NCBI GenBank assembly: GCA_015059905.1
Contig: SUZN01000003.1
Coordinates: 62,001-126,000, forward strand
DNA: 64,000 nucleotides
Source: Rikenellaceae bacterium
Lineage (GTDB): Bacteria; Bacteroidota; Bacteroidia; Bacteroidales; Rikenellaceae
Direction: 5' to 3'
How positions within the stretch are numbered: position 1 is the stretch's first letter; every line of letters begins with the position of its first letter. A program made the translations under genes and the position numbers. Under the pieces are notes generated by a model, which was not told the origin of the DNA, did no database searches, and worked only from the letters and a program-made list of their open reading frames with translations. Shown here in pieces: positions 29,219 to 38,861 of the stretch.

Positions 29219-31009
29219 ATGGAAGTATTGAACAATGTAGCAAACGAGAGTTTCGATTGGAACGCGTTTGAGAATGATTTGGATCTCTATGGCGGTAAGT
29301 CAAAGGAGGAGGTTTCAGAGGCTTATGGCAAGACTCTTTCTAACATCGCAGTTGGCGAGGTAGTAGAGGGTACTGTTAGCGAGATCAACAAGCGCGAGGT
29401 AACCGTAAACATCGGCTACAAGAGCGAGGGTATGATTCAGGCAACCGAGTTCCGCTACAACCCAGAGCTTACAGTGGGTGACAAGGTAGAGGTTTACGTT
29501 GAGTCAGTAGAGGACAAGAGCGGTGCTTTGGCACTCTCGCACAAGAAGGCTCGTCAGCTCAAGTCTTGGGATCGTGTAAACGAGGCTTTGAACAACGACG
29601 AGATCATCAAGGGTTACGTAAAGTGCCGCACAAAGGGTGGTATGATCGTAGATGTATTTGGTATCGAGGCTTTCTTGCCTGGTTCACAGATCGACGTGAA
29701 GCCAATCCGCGACTACGACGTATATGTTGACAAGACTATGGAGTTCAAGGTTGTAAAGATCAACCAGGAGTTCCGCAACGTAGTTGTATCTCACAAGGCT
29801 CTTATCGAGGCAGAGCTCGAGGCTCAGAAGCAGGTTATCATGTCTAAGCTTGAGAAGGGTCAGATCCTTGAGGGTACTGTTAAGAACATCACCAACTACG
29901 GTGTATTCATCGACCTGGGTGGCGTAGATGGTTTGATCCACATCACAGACCTTTCTTGGGGTCGCGTAAACAAGCCAGAGGAGTTGGTAGAGCTCGACCA
30001 GAAGCTCAACGTAGTTATCATCGACTTCGACGAGCAGAAGAAGCGTATCGCACTCGGTTTGAAGCAGCTTACTCCACACCCTTGGGAGGCTTTGGATGCT
30101 AACCTTAAGGTTGGTGACACTGTTAAGGGTAAGGTTGTTGTTATGGCTGACTACGGTGCATTCGTTGAGATCGCAGCAGGCGTAGAGGGCTTGATCCACG
30201 TATCAGAGATGTCTTGGAGCCAGCACTTGCGTTCAGCACAGGAGTTCTTGAAGGTAGGTGACGACGTAGAGGCAGTTATCCTGACTCTCGATCGCGATGA
30301 GCGCAAGATGTCACTCGGTATCAAGCAGCTTACTCCAGACCCATGGGCAGGCATCGAGGCTAAGTACCCAGTAGGTACAAAGTGCACAGCAAAGGTTCGC
30401 AACTTCACTAACTTCGGCGTATTCGTAGAGATCGAGGAGGGTATCGATGGTTTGATCCACATCTCTGACCTCTCTTGGACAAAGAAGGTTAAGCACCCAA
30501 GCGAGTTCACTCAGATTGGTGCAGAGATCGAGGTTGTAGTTCTTGAGATCGACAAGGAGAACCGTCGTTTGAGCCTTGGTCACAAGCAGCTCGAGGAGAA
30601 CCCTTGGAACGAGATCGAAACAAAGTTCGCTGTTGATACAGTTCACAACGCAACTATCTCTGAGACTACTGACAAGGGCGCTATCGTAGTATTGGGCGAG
30701 AACATCACTGGTTTCGTTCCTGCGAAGCAGATGGTTAAGGAGGACGGCACAACATTGAAGGCTGGCGAGACAGCTGACTTCAAGGTTATCGAGTTCTCAA
30801 AGGCAACAAAGCGCATCACACTCTCACACTCTCGTATCTACGAGGAGGCAAAGCGCGCAGAGATCGCTGCCGAGAAGGCAGAGAAGCGTGCTGCTGCTGA
30901 TGCTACCAAGTCTTCAATCAAGAAGGTAAACGCTTCTATCGAGAAGACTACTTTGGGTGACATCACAGGCTTGGCAGAGTTGAAGGCTGCTATGGAGAAG
31001 AATAAGTAA
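29219..31009 (+). CDS. rpsA: 30S ribosomal protein S1
   Basis: Multiple S1 repeats (GVFIDLGGVDGLIHITDLSWGRVNKPEELVELDQKLNVVIIDFDEQKKRIALGLKQL). ATG at 29219 preferred over the upstream non-ATG extension at 29195. Confidence 0.97.
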   Translation: MEVLNNVANESFDWNAFENDLDLYGGKSKEEVSEAYGKTLSNIAVGEVVEGTVSEINKREVTVNIGYKSEGMIQATEFRYNPELTVGDKVEVYVESVEDKSGALALSHKKARQLKSWDRVNEALNNDEIIKGYVKCRTKGGMIVDVFGIEAFLPGSQIDVKPIRDYDVYVDKTMEFKVVKINQEFRNVVVSHKALIEAELEAQKQVIMSKLEKGQILEGTVKNITNYGVFIDLGGVDGLIHITDLSWGRVNKPEELVELDQKLNVVIIDFDEQKKRIALGLKQLTPHPWEALDANLKVGDTVKGKVVVMADYGAFVEIAAGVEGLIHVSEMSWSQHLRSAQEFLKVGDDVEAVILTLDRDERKMSLGIKQLTPDPWAGIEAKYPVGTKCTAKVRNFTNFGVFVEIEEGIDGLIHISDLSWTKKVKHPSEFTQIGAEIEVVVLEIDKENRRLSLGHKQLEENPWNEIETKFAVDTVHNATISETTDKGAIVVLGENITGFVPAKQMVKEDGTTLKAGETADFKVIEFSKATKRITLSHSRIYEEAKRAEIAAEKAEKRAAADATKSSIKKVNASIEKTTLGDITGLAELKAAMEKNK

Positions 31010-31033
31010 TCCAATACTTATAAACTCTGAATC

Positions 31034-31067
31034 GCTCCCGCACCGTAATGGTGTGGGAGTTTTTTTG
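31034..31067 (+). terminator. rpsA intrinsic terminator
   Basis: CTCCCGCACC-gtaat-GGTGTGGGAG-TTTTTTT. Confidence 0.9.
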
Positions 31068-31120
31068 TCTGCAAAAGAATAATACAGAAATCTCCTGAAA
31101 TAGATTACGGCAAATTATTC

Positions 31121-31158
31121 AGATTGCCACGTCGGGCGCTGCTCGCCTCGCAATGACG
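31121..31158. repeat. REP-like palindromic repeat (single copy)
   Basis: AGATTGCCACGTCGGGCGCTGCTCGCCTCGCAATGACG; same family as 38862 and 56040 copies. Confidence 0.8.
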
Positions 31159-31284
31159 AGTTACACAATAGAATTTACGTCCCCATTTGCTAGCATATTC
31201 TTTGGAACAAAGCGACCAAAGTTCCAGGCTATGACTACGATAGAAAATTAGTAACGGAGATACATATACGACCGTTAAACAACG

Positions 31285-31311
31285 AAAAAGGCTGCCCTGA
31301 TGGACAGCCTT
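31285..31311 (-). terminator. rpsT terminator
   Basis: Minus strand: AAGGCTGTCC-atca-GGGCAGCC-TTTTTCG. Confidence 0.85.
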
Positions 31312-31337
31312 CTATCTTGCAGAAAATCCGCTTTGAA

Positions 31338-31589
31338 TTACAATGCGTTAACGTGGAGTGAGAGTGAGCTCTTCAAGTTAGCAGCCTTGTTCTTGTGGAT
31401 AATGTTAGTCTTTGCCAACTTATCGAGCATTGATGATACCTTTGGAAGCAATGCCTCTGCAGCTGCCTTCTCTGTTGTGTTACGCAATGCCTTCACAGCG
31501 TTACGTGCAGTCTTGTGATACAAACGGTTGTGAGCACGCTTTGTTACTGTCTGACGAATTCTCTTCTTTGATGACTTGTGATTTGCCAT
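31338..31589 (-). CDS. rpsT: 30S ribosomal protein S20
   Basis: [36 protein letters not shown]. Confidence 0.97.
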   Translation of the reverse strand: MANHKSSKKRIRQTVTKRAHNRLYHKTARNAVKALRNTTEKAAAEALLPKVSSMLDKLAKTNIIHKNKAANLKSSLSLHVNAL

Positions 31590-31633
31590 AATTTAATTAC
31601 CTTTTTATTTTTTACTTTTCTGTTTTCCTTGTT

Positions 31634-31700
31634 GTGCCACAATTACGGTGTGACCCCTTGTCACAATTACGAGCGTGACCCTCGTTCCGAGCACTTTCAG
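31634..31700 (-). promoter_or_regulatory. Twin stem-loops in the rpsT 5' region (candidate leader element)
   Basis: Minus strand: GTCAC-gctcgtaatt-GTGAC and GTCAC-accgtaatt-GTGGC, tandem, sharing CGTAATTGTG; plus GCACT-gaa-AGTGC. Confidence 0.4.
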
Positions 31701-31824
31701 TGCTATGGCAACCACGTAAGTCACCCAAATTGTTTTACCGCTGTCAAACTCCTTCACCAACTCCTCCCCCCCACAAACTCTTTGTGAGTCGAAGTCTTGC
31801 TGGCACCCAGGAGCAAGCCATTTG

Positions 31825-31896
31825 TAGTCCATAGGAGAGTCGAACTCCTCTTTCAAGAATGAAAATCTTGCGTCCTAACCGATAGACGAATGGACC
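31825..31896 (-). tRNA. tRNA-Glu (anticodon TTC)
   Basis: Minus strand GGTCCATTCGTCTATCGGTTAGGACGCAAGATTTTCATTCTTGAAAGAGGAGTTCGACTCTCCTATGGACTA; cloverleaf arms pair, anticodon loop TTTTCAT, T-loop TTCGACT; CCA not encoded. Confidence 0.95.
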
Positions 31897-32029
31897 CTAC
31901 CGCTATCGTATTACACTACGGCAACCCTTTAGCGACGCAAAGGTAAGGAAAAAAAAACAAAATACAACAAGAAAGCGTTAAATTTTCTTTAACTTCGTTC
32001 ATTTCTGTTGTTTACGCTCTCTCCCTACT

Positions 32030-32605
32030 CTATTTTGCAGCATCAATAGCTGCCGAGATGCGACCAAATACCTCCTCCATGGAGCCTACGCCATCTACGG
32101 CAACGTACTTACCCTGCTTGGTGTAGTGCTCGGCAACAATCTCGGTCTGCTCACGATATACAGCGATACGGTTGCGGATAACATCCTCCGACGCATCATC
32201 GGCACGACCTGAGTCCTTGCCGCGCAATAGGATACGCTTCACCAGCTCCTCCTCTGGCACATCCATATAAATCATCACGCTTACGCTCTCGCCATCCTCT
32301 GCGAGAATCTCATCGAAGGCCTCTGCTTGCGCTGTGGTACGTGGGAAGCCGTCGAAGATGTTGCCGGCAGCATCCTTATGCTCCTTCATATAGTTACGAA
32401 TCATACCGATAACGATATAGTCGGGAGCGAGCTGACCTGCCTCAATGTAGCTCTGCATACTCTTACCGAGCTCTGTGCCACGTGCAATCTCGCCACGAAT
32501 AACCTCGCCTGTCGAGATGTGGTTGATGTTATACTTCTCCTTAATCATCGCCGCCTGCGTACCTTTGCCGCAGCCTGGCGCACCAAACAATATGATATTT
32601 AACAT
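32030..32605 (-). CDS. adk: Adenylate kinase
   Basis: MLNIILFGAPGCGKGTQAAMIKEKYNINHISTGEVIRGEIARGTELG..IFDGFPRTTAQAEAFDEIL; short lid form. Confidence 0.97.
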   Translation of the reverse strand: MLNIILFGAPGCGKGTQAAMIKEKYNINHISTGEVIRGEIARGTELGKSMQSYIEAGQLAPDYIVIGMIRNYMKEHKDAAGNIFDGFPRTTAQAEAFDEILAEDGESVSVMIYMDVPEEELVKRILLRGKDSGRADDASEDVIRNRIAVYREQTEIVAEHYTKQGKYVAVDGVGSMEEVFGRISAAIDAAK

Positions 32606-32792
32606 AGCTTTAAGATTGATTAAAACCTAACCAGCCCCAAAATTACAAAAACTTAAACAAAAACATCAACCCACTGTGACAATTTATTGCATAAAATGCC
32701 ACAAAAACCGAAAAATTATCGTATATTTAGAAAAATTAGCGCACGAAACAGGCTTTTGCCCATCACGCGCACACGATAAAATTAGATTTTGC

Positions 32793-32800
32793 TAACTTTG
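32793..32800 (+). promoter_or_regulatory. -7 promoter element
   Basis: TAACTTTG 21 bp upstream of the 32821 ATG. Confidence 0.45.
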
Positions 32801-32820
32801 CAGCAGAAAAAGATTAGGCT

Positions 32821-33495
32821 ATGAAATTAAAATTCGCAATACTGACAATAGTTATTTGCCTCTCTGCACTCTCGTGCCGCGAGCAGGTCGAGCCGCAGAG
32901 CATAGCGGGTTACATCATCGACACACCCAACAGTAACCTCATTATCCTCTCCGTACCCGACAGTATTCCGTCGGAGCGCCGTTACACAATCAACGACGAC
33001 ACCCAATTCAGCGGCGGCGGCATTGTCGAGGGGAACATCGCCGAGGTGATATATATGCCCGCAGAGGATGGCGAGCAGCCCATAGCGCAGAGCGTTGTGG
33101 CAGATGTCACCTACCCACGCATCATTGGTCATTGGGTGACAGATAAGGATGATGATTTGCAGATTGAGCTTCTGTTACAGCCTCACGGTCGCATCAAGCA
33201 GAACAAGCCCGAGGGCACACTCCTGTTCGAGAGCTGGCAGCTAACGGGCGAGGAGAACACCATTACGCTGCACGGCACACTATCGTTGCCCCCACAAAGA
33301 GAGCCAAAGGATAAGTCAAAGGATAGGCTAAAGGAGGATGACGAGCAGGAGTTCATACCCCAGCGACAGGAGAAACGCTTCAGCGTGGTGGCACGCCTTG
33401 CCTATGACGAGGAGGGCAACACCGAGCAGCACAAGGTGCTGATTATCACCACCGACAAGGGTCGCACATCGAAGCTCTACCCCGCCTGGGAATAA
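32821..33495 (+). CDS. Lipocalin-like lipoprotein
   Basis: MKLKFAILTIVICLSALSCRE lipobox; IIGHWVTDKDDDLQIELLLQPHGRIKQ lipocalin-like. Confidence 0.6.
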   Translation: MKLKFAILTIVICLSALSCREQVEPQSIAGYIIDTPNSNLIILSVPDSIPSERRYTINDDTQFSGGGIVEGNIAEVIYMPAEDGEQPIAQSVVADVTYPRIIGHWVTDKDDDLQIELLLQPHGRIKQNKPEGTLLFESWQLTGEENTITLHGTLSLPPQREPKDKSKDRLKEDDEQEFIPQRQEKRFSVVARLAYDEEGNTEQHKVLIITTDKGRTSKLYPAWE

Positions 33496-33603
33496 CTACA
33501 TAGCCGTAATATACTGCCAATAGGCATAGGCTGCGAATGCCATAGCGACAAACATCACTACCGCACCGCAGAGCATCAATGCCATCTTCACACTCTTCTT
33601 CAT
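33496..33603 (-). CDS. Small single-TM membrane protein (35 aa), absent from supplied ORF track
   Basis: Minus strand MKKSVKMALMLCGAVVMFVAMAFAAYAYWQYITAM*, stop directly abutting the converging 32821 gene; 4 bp downstream of the thiL stop. Confidence 0.6.
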   Translation of the reverse strand: MKKSVKMALMLCGAVVMFVAMAFAAYAYWQYITAM

Positions 33604-33607
33604 ATCG

Positions 33608-34639
33608 TTACTCCTTAAATCCCTGCGCGCGCAGTTTGATATCGCTGCCGTCGGGGGTTACCAGGTATGCACCTGTGCTTTCACGCGTGATGTGACCCAC
33701 CACATCAACCAACCCGAGGCTCATAATCTTCTCCTGCATAGCCAGCGGCACGGTGAACATCAACTCATAGTCGTTGCCGCCATTCAGAGCCGCCACAACG
33801 GGGTCAGCGTGCAGCTCCTCAGCGAACTGTGAGGTCTGCTTGGCGATTGGAATACGGTCGAGGTAGATACGTGCACCGCACTTCGACGCCTTGCATATCT
33901 GCAACACCTCACTCGCCAGACCATCCGAGATATCTATCATCGAGGTGGGGACAATACCCTCCGCCGCCAACGCATCGACAATATCCTTGCGGGCACGTGG
34001 CTTCAGGTAACGCTGCAACAGATACTCATAGCCCTTGAACTGTGGCTCGGGGTTATCAATACCCTTCAGCACGCGCTTCTCGCGCTCGAGCAGGTGTAAG
34101 CCCATATATGCCGCGCCCAGGTTGCCCGTGATGCAGATAAGGTCGTTGAACTGCGCCCCCGAGCGATAGCTGATAGCCTTGCGCTTGGCGCGACCAATGG
34201 TTGTGATGTTGATGACAAGACCTGTCATTGAGGCTGTCGTGTCACCACCAACCATATCTATATCCATCTCGTCGCAAGCAAATTTTATACCCTCATAGAG
34301 GTCGTCCAGAGCCTCCACAGGGAGCTTTGACGACACACCGAGCGAAATCATAATCTGCTCGGGCTGGGCGTTCATCGCAAGCACATCGCTCACACCAACC
34401 GTCACAGCCTTGTAGCCGAGGTGCTTCAGTGGGAAGTATGTAAGGTCGAAATCAATACCCTCCAACAATGTGTCGGTGGTCACCACCACAGCCGCATCAC
34501 GCCCCGCCGCCACAACGGCAGCATCGTCACCCACACCACACAGCGTGGATTTGTTCTTCACTGTAAACTCCTTTGTCAGATGGTCAATAAGTCCAAACTC
34601 GCCCAATTCGGCAATCTCGGTACGTTTTTTTTCGCTCAT
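33608..34639 (-). CDS. thiL: Thiamine-monophosphate kinase
   Basis: FGLIDHLTKEFTVKNKSTLCGVGDDAAVV..TTDTLLEGIDFDLTYFPLKHLGYKAVTVGVSDVLAMNAQPEQIMISLGV..ISDGLASEV. Confidence 0.95.
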   Translation of the reverse strand: MSEKKRTEIAELGEFGLIDHLTKEFTVKNKSTLCGVGDDAAVVAAGRDAAVVVTTDTLLEGIDFDLTYFPLKHLGYKAVTVGVSDVLAMNAQPEQIMISLGVSSKLPVEALDDLYEGIKFACDEMDIDMVGGDTTASMTGLVINITTIGRAKRKAISYRSGAQFNDLICITGNLGAAYMGLHLLEREKRVLKGIDNPEPQFKGYEYLLQRYLKPRARKDIVDALAAEGIVPTSMIDISDGLASEVLQICKASKCGARIYLDRIPIAKQTSQFAEELHADPVVAALNGGNDYELMFTVPLAMQEKIMSLGLVDVVGHITRESTGAYLVTPDGSDIKLRAQGFKE

Positions 34640-34670
34640 AGAAGATATATTTTTTACAAAGATACGATTT

Positions 34671-34702
34671 AATTCAAAATTCAGAATTCAAAATTCAAAA
34701 TT
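34671..34702. repeat. AATTCAAA short tandem repeat
   Basis: AATTCAAAATTCAGAATTCAAAATTCAAAATT. Confidence 0.7.
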
Positions 34703-34850
34703 TATCACCTTTCACATAGTGTTTTCATACTTTACAAAAGATAAAACGCATAATTCTATGCAAATATCTTTCTCTCATTTCGTCTTTTTTGCTAATTTCA
34801 CGTCATATAGTCGAACACGTGTTTGAAAAACATTAAAAACAGACTAAACA

Positions 34851-35336
34851 ATGAAACTAAATCAAACAATAGATGCAGAGCAGCTCGCAGAGTGGATAGA
34901 CCTCTATCAGGATCAGCTCTTCCGCTACGCCTTCTTCCGTATAGGCTCGAAAGAGGATGCCGAAGATGTGGTGCAGGATGCGTTCCTGAAGATTGCAGCC
35001 ACCACCGCCCACATCGCAAACCCCAGGGCATACCTATTTCGCACAGTGGGCAATGGTTGTGTGGATGTAATTCGCAATAAGGTCAAGTTCTCCCCCATCG
35101 AGGAGCGAATGACAACGCCATCACCAAGCGACGAGAGGGAGGAGCAGGAGGAGTTTCGCCGCATAGACCAACTACTACGAAAACTCCCTGAACAGCAGAG
35201 CGAGGTTATAAGGTTGCACATACACGCCAATCTAAAATTTACCGAGATTGCGGATATTTTGGAGCAACCCGTAACAACCATCAAAAGCCGTTTCGCAAGT
35301 GGTATCGAGAAATTAAGAAAACAATTTATCAACTAA
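34851..35336 (+). CDS. ECF-type RNA polymerase sigma factor
   Basis: LYQDQLFRYAFFRIGSKEDAEDVVQDAFLKI..LRKLPEQQSEVIRLHIHANLKFTEIADILEQPVTTIKSRFASGIEKLRK. Confidence 0.92.
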   Translation: MKLNQTIDAEQLAEWIDLYQDQLFRYAFFRIGSKEDAEDVVQDAFLKIAATTAHIANPRAYLFRTVGNGCVDVIRNKVKFSPIEERMTTPSPSDEREEQEEFRRIDQLLRKLPEQQSEVIRLHIHANLKFTEIADILEQPVTTIKSRFASGIEKLRKQFIN

Positions 35337-35350
35337 AAAAACTCTCAACT

Positions 35351-36595
35351 ATGAAAACTCAAGAATATAACCCACAGGATGAGCAGATTATCCAGATGCT
35401 CACACCAAACATCGAGGTAAAGCCTTCTGCAGACCTCAAGGCAAGAATTCTCAAGGCAGCCGCCGAGCAGAACAAAGTCGCGGAGCAAACAGCAAAACCA
35501 CGCAAACGCCGCCTTGGCTATTGGTTAGGAGCTGCGACATCAATGGCGGCGGTTGTGGCGATAGCTATCACCTTTATGCTCAACACACCTGCCTATGCCG
35601 CACGCCGTTACTTCACAAATGCCATCATAGCCGCAAACGAGGTAAAGACGATGATATTCAAAGGCAAGGTACGCACCAAAGCTGACGAGCCAATAGACTA
35701 CATCAACCCAGAGTGCGATTTCGTGCCTGCAACAATCAAGGTCATCTACGACGAGCCAATGTTGTGGAGCATCGAGAAGGAGGATGGTCGCACAATCTTC
35801 TATAAGGGTGCTGACGAGAGGGGCAACAACGTATATCAATGGGTACAGGGCTTCGACAGCGGCTGGTACGCTTCCCACGCAGGATATGTGGGTGACGAGC
35901 TGGAGGTATTCCTCAACCCTCGCCTGCTGCTTGAAGCCGAAAAGAAGGCGGCAGCCTGGCAGCGAGGCTCACGCTACGAAATTATCGACAACGGCGTTTC
36001 GGTTGAGGTGAAGGTTACAACTATGGCGCAGGGCGACTACTCGGAGAGTGCCAATATGCTCAACACATCGCTCGCCGAGGCAAACACCGTAAGGATGTAC
36101 ACATTCGACAAGGCGAGTGGTCGTCTGACAAAGCTTCGCATTGATATGGTGATTTCAAGCGAGTTGCAAAAAACTGTCATTGAGAGCGAGAGCATAACCT
36201 ACGATGAGCCTCTCACAGCTGCGGAGTTGGTGGATAGCGACTACTCAAACATCTCGTTCCAGAGCGTAAACTACCAGCAGTCAGGCTCTTCGCCACTGGC
36301 AGGCATCACCGCCAACAAGGCTGCGAAGATTATACTTTCGGCTATGAGCAGCTGGGATACCACAATCCTTGACACAGCACTCTACTTCTTCAATGGAGAT
36401 GTGCGAGATGTGGTGAAGCGCAAGTACGAGGGCTTGCAGATTGTATCTATCGGGAAGCCTACAAAGTCGGGCTTGTACCCAGGTCGCTTTGTAAAGTGCA
36501 AGATTATCCTCGCCAATGGCACAGAGGAGACGCTGAACCTCGCTCTGCGCAACGACAACTCGGCAGAGGTGTGGCTTTTGGATGGAGGAATTTAA
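35351..36595 (+). CDS. Putative anti-sigma factor with periplasmic LolA/RseB-like domain
   Basis: Cytoplasmic N-terminus, single TM (LGAATSMAAVVAIAITFML), periplasmic beta-rich region; 14 bp downstream of ECF sigma. Confidence 0.7.
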   Translation: MKTQEYNPQDEQIIQMLTPNIEVKPSADLKARILKAAAEQNKVAEQTAKPRKRRLGYWLGAATSMAAVVAIAITFMLNTPAYAARRYFTNAIIAANEVKTMIFKGKVRTKADEPIDYINPECDFVPATIKVIYDEPMLWSIEKEDGRTIFYKGADERGNNVYQWVQGFDSGWYASHAGYVGDELEVFLNPRLLLEAEKKAAAWQRGSRYEIIDNGVSVEVKVTTMAQGDYSESANMLNTSLAEANTVRMYTFDKASGRLTKLRIDMVISSELQKTVIESESITYDEPLTAAELVDSDYSNISFQSVNYQQSGSSPLAGITANKAAKIILSAMSSWDTTILDTALYFFNGDVRDVVKRKYEGLQIVSIGKPTKSGLYPGRFVKCKIILANGTEETLNLALRNDNSAEVWLLDGGI

Positions 36596-36620
36596 TATCC
36601 AAAAACCATATAAGCATTAA

Positions 36621-36656
36621 ACATATTGGGCGAGCCTCACGGTTCGCCCAATATGT
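36621..36656. terminator. Terminator hairpin after anti-sigma gene
   Basis: ACATATTGGGCGA..TCGCCCAATATGT. Confidence 0.7.
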
Positions 36657-36672
36657 GTATCCGTCTATACAC

Positions 36673-36703
36673 AAAAAAAGCAGACACCCCGAAGGATGTC
36701 TGC
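36673..36703 (-). terminator. rplI terminator
   Basis: Minus strand GCAGACA-tccttcgggg-TGTCTGC-TTTTTTT. Confidence 0.85.
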
Positions 36704-36736
36704 CTATCTATACTCCTTGCGGAGTGATTCGCAAAA

Positions 36737-37174
36737 TTACTCAGCTACAACTGACAAAGCCACAGTAGCCTTAACCTCGCGGTGAAGCTTAACAGTTGCT
36801 GTGTACTCACCTACAGTCTTGATTGACTCAACTGTGATAGCCTTACGATCTACTGTGATCTCCTTAGCAGCCAAAGCCTCAGCTACGTCAGCTGAAGTAA
36901 CAGCACCGAAGATCTTGCCCTCCTCAGCCTTAACTGTGATAGTCAAAGGCAAGTTAGCGATAGTCTCTGCCAAAGCCTGTGCATCAGCCAAGATCTTAGC
37001 ATCCTTGTGAGCGCGCTGGCGGAGGTTCTCAGCCAACACCTTCTTTGCAGATGCAGTAGCAGCCTTTGCAAAGCCCTGAGGAATCAAGTAATTGTTTGCG
37101 TAACCTGGCTTAACATTAACGATGTCGTTAGCATAGCCCAAGTTCTCTACATCCTTAATAAGAATAATCTCCAT
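36737..37174 (-). CDS. rplI: 50S ribosomal protein L9
   Basis: MEIILIKDVENLGYANDIVNVKPGYANNYLIPQGFAKAAT. Confidence 0.97.
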   Translation of the reverse strand: MEIILIKDVENLGYANDIVNVKPGYANNYLIPQGFAKAATASAKKVLAENLRQRAHKDAKILADAQALAETIANLPLTITVKAEEGKIFGAVTSADVAEALAAKEITVDRKAITVESIKTVGEYTATVKLHREVKATVALSVVAE

Positions 37175-37193
37175 ATTGCTCTCCTCCTCTTTA

Positions 37194-37472
37194 TTATTTC
37201 ATACAATCGGTTACGAATGGCAAGATAGCCAAGTGACGAGCACGCTTAACAGCCTGAGCCACCTTCTTCTGGAACTTCTGTGAAGTACCTGTCAAACGAC
37301 GAGGAAGAATCTTACCCTGCTCGTTGAGGAACTTCTTCAAGAACTCACCATCCTTATAATCTACGTACTTAATGCCGAGCTTCTTGAAGCGGCAGTACTT
37401 CTTCTTCTTTACATCTACTGATACGGGATTCAAGTAACGAATCTCACCGCCCTTTACATTCTCCTGTGCCAT
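37194..37472 (-). CDS. rpsR: 30S ribosomal protein S18
   Basis: [51 protein letters not shown]. Confidence 0.97.
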   Translation of the reverse strand: MAQENVKGGEIRYLNPVSVDVKKKKYCRFKKLGIKYVDYKDGEFLKKFLNEQGKILPRRLTGTSQKFQKKVAQAVKRARHLAILPFVTDCMK

Positions 37473-37475
37473 AGT

Positions 37476-37823
37476 TTACTCCTCCTGTGATTTGTTAGCA
37501 AGCTTTGCACGACGCTTTGCAGAATACTCTACAGCGAACTTGTCCTGCTTGAAAGTTAAGAAACGAATGATACGCTCGTCACGACGGTAGCCAGTCTCGA
37601 GCTTGTTGATAAGTGTACCCTCACCCTCGAACTCTACAAGGAAGTAGAAGCCGGTAGTCTTCTTCTGAATAGGATAAGCGAGCTTCTTCAAGCCCCAGTT
37701 CTCCACATTCACAATCTGACCGCCGTTCTCGGTGATGATGCCCTGGAATTTGTCAGCAACCTCCTTCACCTGTGCGTCTGAAAGGACGGGAGTGACAATG
37801 AAAACGGTTTCGTAATTGTTCAT
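37476..37823 (-). CDS. rpsF: 30S ribosomal protein S6
   Basis: [65 protein letters not shown]. Confidence 0.97.
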   Translation of the reverse strand: MNNYETVFIVTPVLSDAQVKEVADKFQGIITENGGQIVNVENWGLKKLAYPIQKKTTGFYFLVEFEGEGTLINKLETGYRRDERIIRFLTFKQDKFAVEYSAKRRAKLANKSQEE

Positions 37824-37863
37824 AATTTTGTTTAATTAAATGTTTATGCTAATTTTAGCGGTG

Positions 37864-37871
37864 CAAAGGTA
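37864..37871 (-). promoter_or_regulatory. -7 promoter element of rpsF operon
   Basis: Minus strand TACCTTTG. Confidence 0.45.
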
Positions 37872-38001
37872 CAACTTTTTTCTCGAAAACAAAATTTTTC
37901 TTCTCTTTTTCTCCCAAAATGCTGTTTTTCATTGCATTTGGCAACAAAAAAACAAAGGAGACAGCCACCGCCGCCTCCCGTTGTGGAATGGTTATCGTTC
38001 G

Positions 38002-38682
38002 TTACTCAAAGGTGTGAGTAAATTCAGTTTTCAGCGTTTCGCCATTTGTTGTCATTTCAAGCGTAAAGGTGTACTCACCCGCCTTTTCAGGTGGTGTCAA
38101 AAACTCTATTTTTCCCACATAATTTTGCGAAATATGGGATGTTATAAAATCTACCCACATCAATTTAGTTCTATCAGCATTTATTTGAGCAAAATTCATC
38201 ATACGCCTAATCCTGTCGTTATAATAAGAGTCTAAGCTTTTGTATCCACCCTCTATATAAGGATAAAATGTGCTAAAATACAACAGAGCAATTTTATCTA
38301 ATGGTGTGCCAGCAGGATGCTCTGCATCAAAATCCTTGTCACAGCAGATGGTTATCTTGTCTAATGGATAAGCAAGTGCACGGTTCATTCCAGGTTGAAC
38401 ACTGCCATAATATGCGTTATCATTGTAAAGATTAGTAAAATACATTGCTTCCTGGGATATCTCTTTTTTATTCCAGGTCTTATATTCGTCACCCAAAACT
38501 TTCAAACATAACTCTCCAGACTCCTTGTTAATCTCAACTTCTATTTTAGACGCAACAATATATTCAGTAATAAAATGCGGCGAAAACCAAGATTCAGTCT
38601 CTGGCATCTCTGGAGATGCGTCTTCCCCTTTGCACCCAAAGAAAATAAAACAAGTAGCAATAATAAAAAATAACTTTCTCAT
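38002..38682 (-). CDS. Hypothetical lipoprotein
   Basis: MRKLFFIIATCFIFFGCKGED lipobox, 226 aa. Confidence 0.6.
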   Translation of the reverse strand: MRKLFFIIATCFIFFGCKGEDASPEMPETESWFSPHFITEYIVASKIEVEINKESGELCLKVLGDEYKTWNKKEISQEAMYFTNLYNDNAYYGSVQPGMNRALAYPLDKITICCDKDFDAEHPAGTPLDKIALLYFSTFYPYIEGGYKSLDSYYNDRIRRMMNFAQINADRTKLMWVDFITSHISQNYVGKIEFLTPPEKAGEYTFTLEMTTNGETLKTEFTHTFE

Positions 38683-38861
38683 AATTTTAAGGTTTTAAGG
38701 GTTAAATATTCTTTCCCGACTGCAAGTTACAAAAAAATTTACCCCCCCACAAATTTTTCAGGCATTTTTTGCAAAAAAAATCACACTTTTTTCAGCGGAA
38801 AACGGCGGAAAATCTTGCCCTTTTGAAAAAGTTATTACACGCAAAAGAAAATTCAAAAAAT

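Noticed and set aside
31605-31856. 83-aa ORF on the minus strand
   Set aside because: Overlaps the tRNA-Glu 3' half and the hairpin-rich rpsT leader; composition not protein-like.
34851-36595. ECF sigma/anti-sigma pair as part of a SusCD polysaccharide locus
   Set aside because: No SusC/SusD genes adjacent; treated as a stand-alone ECF pair.
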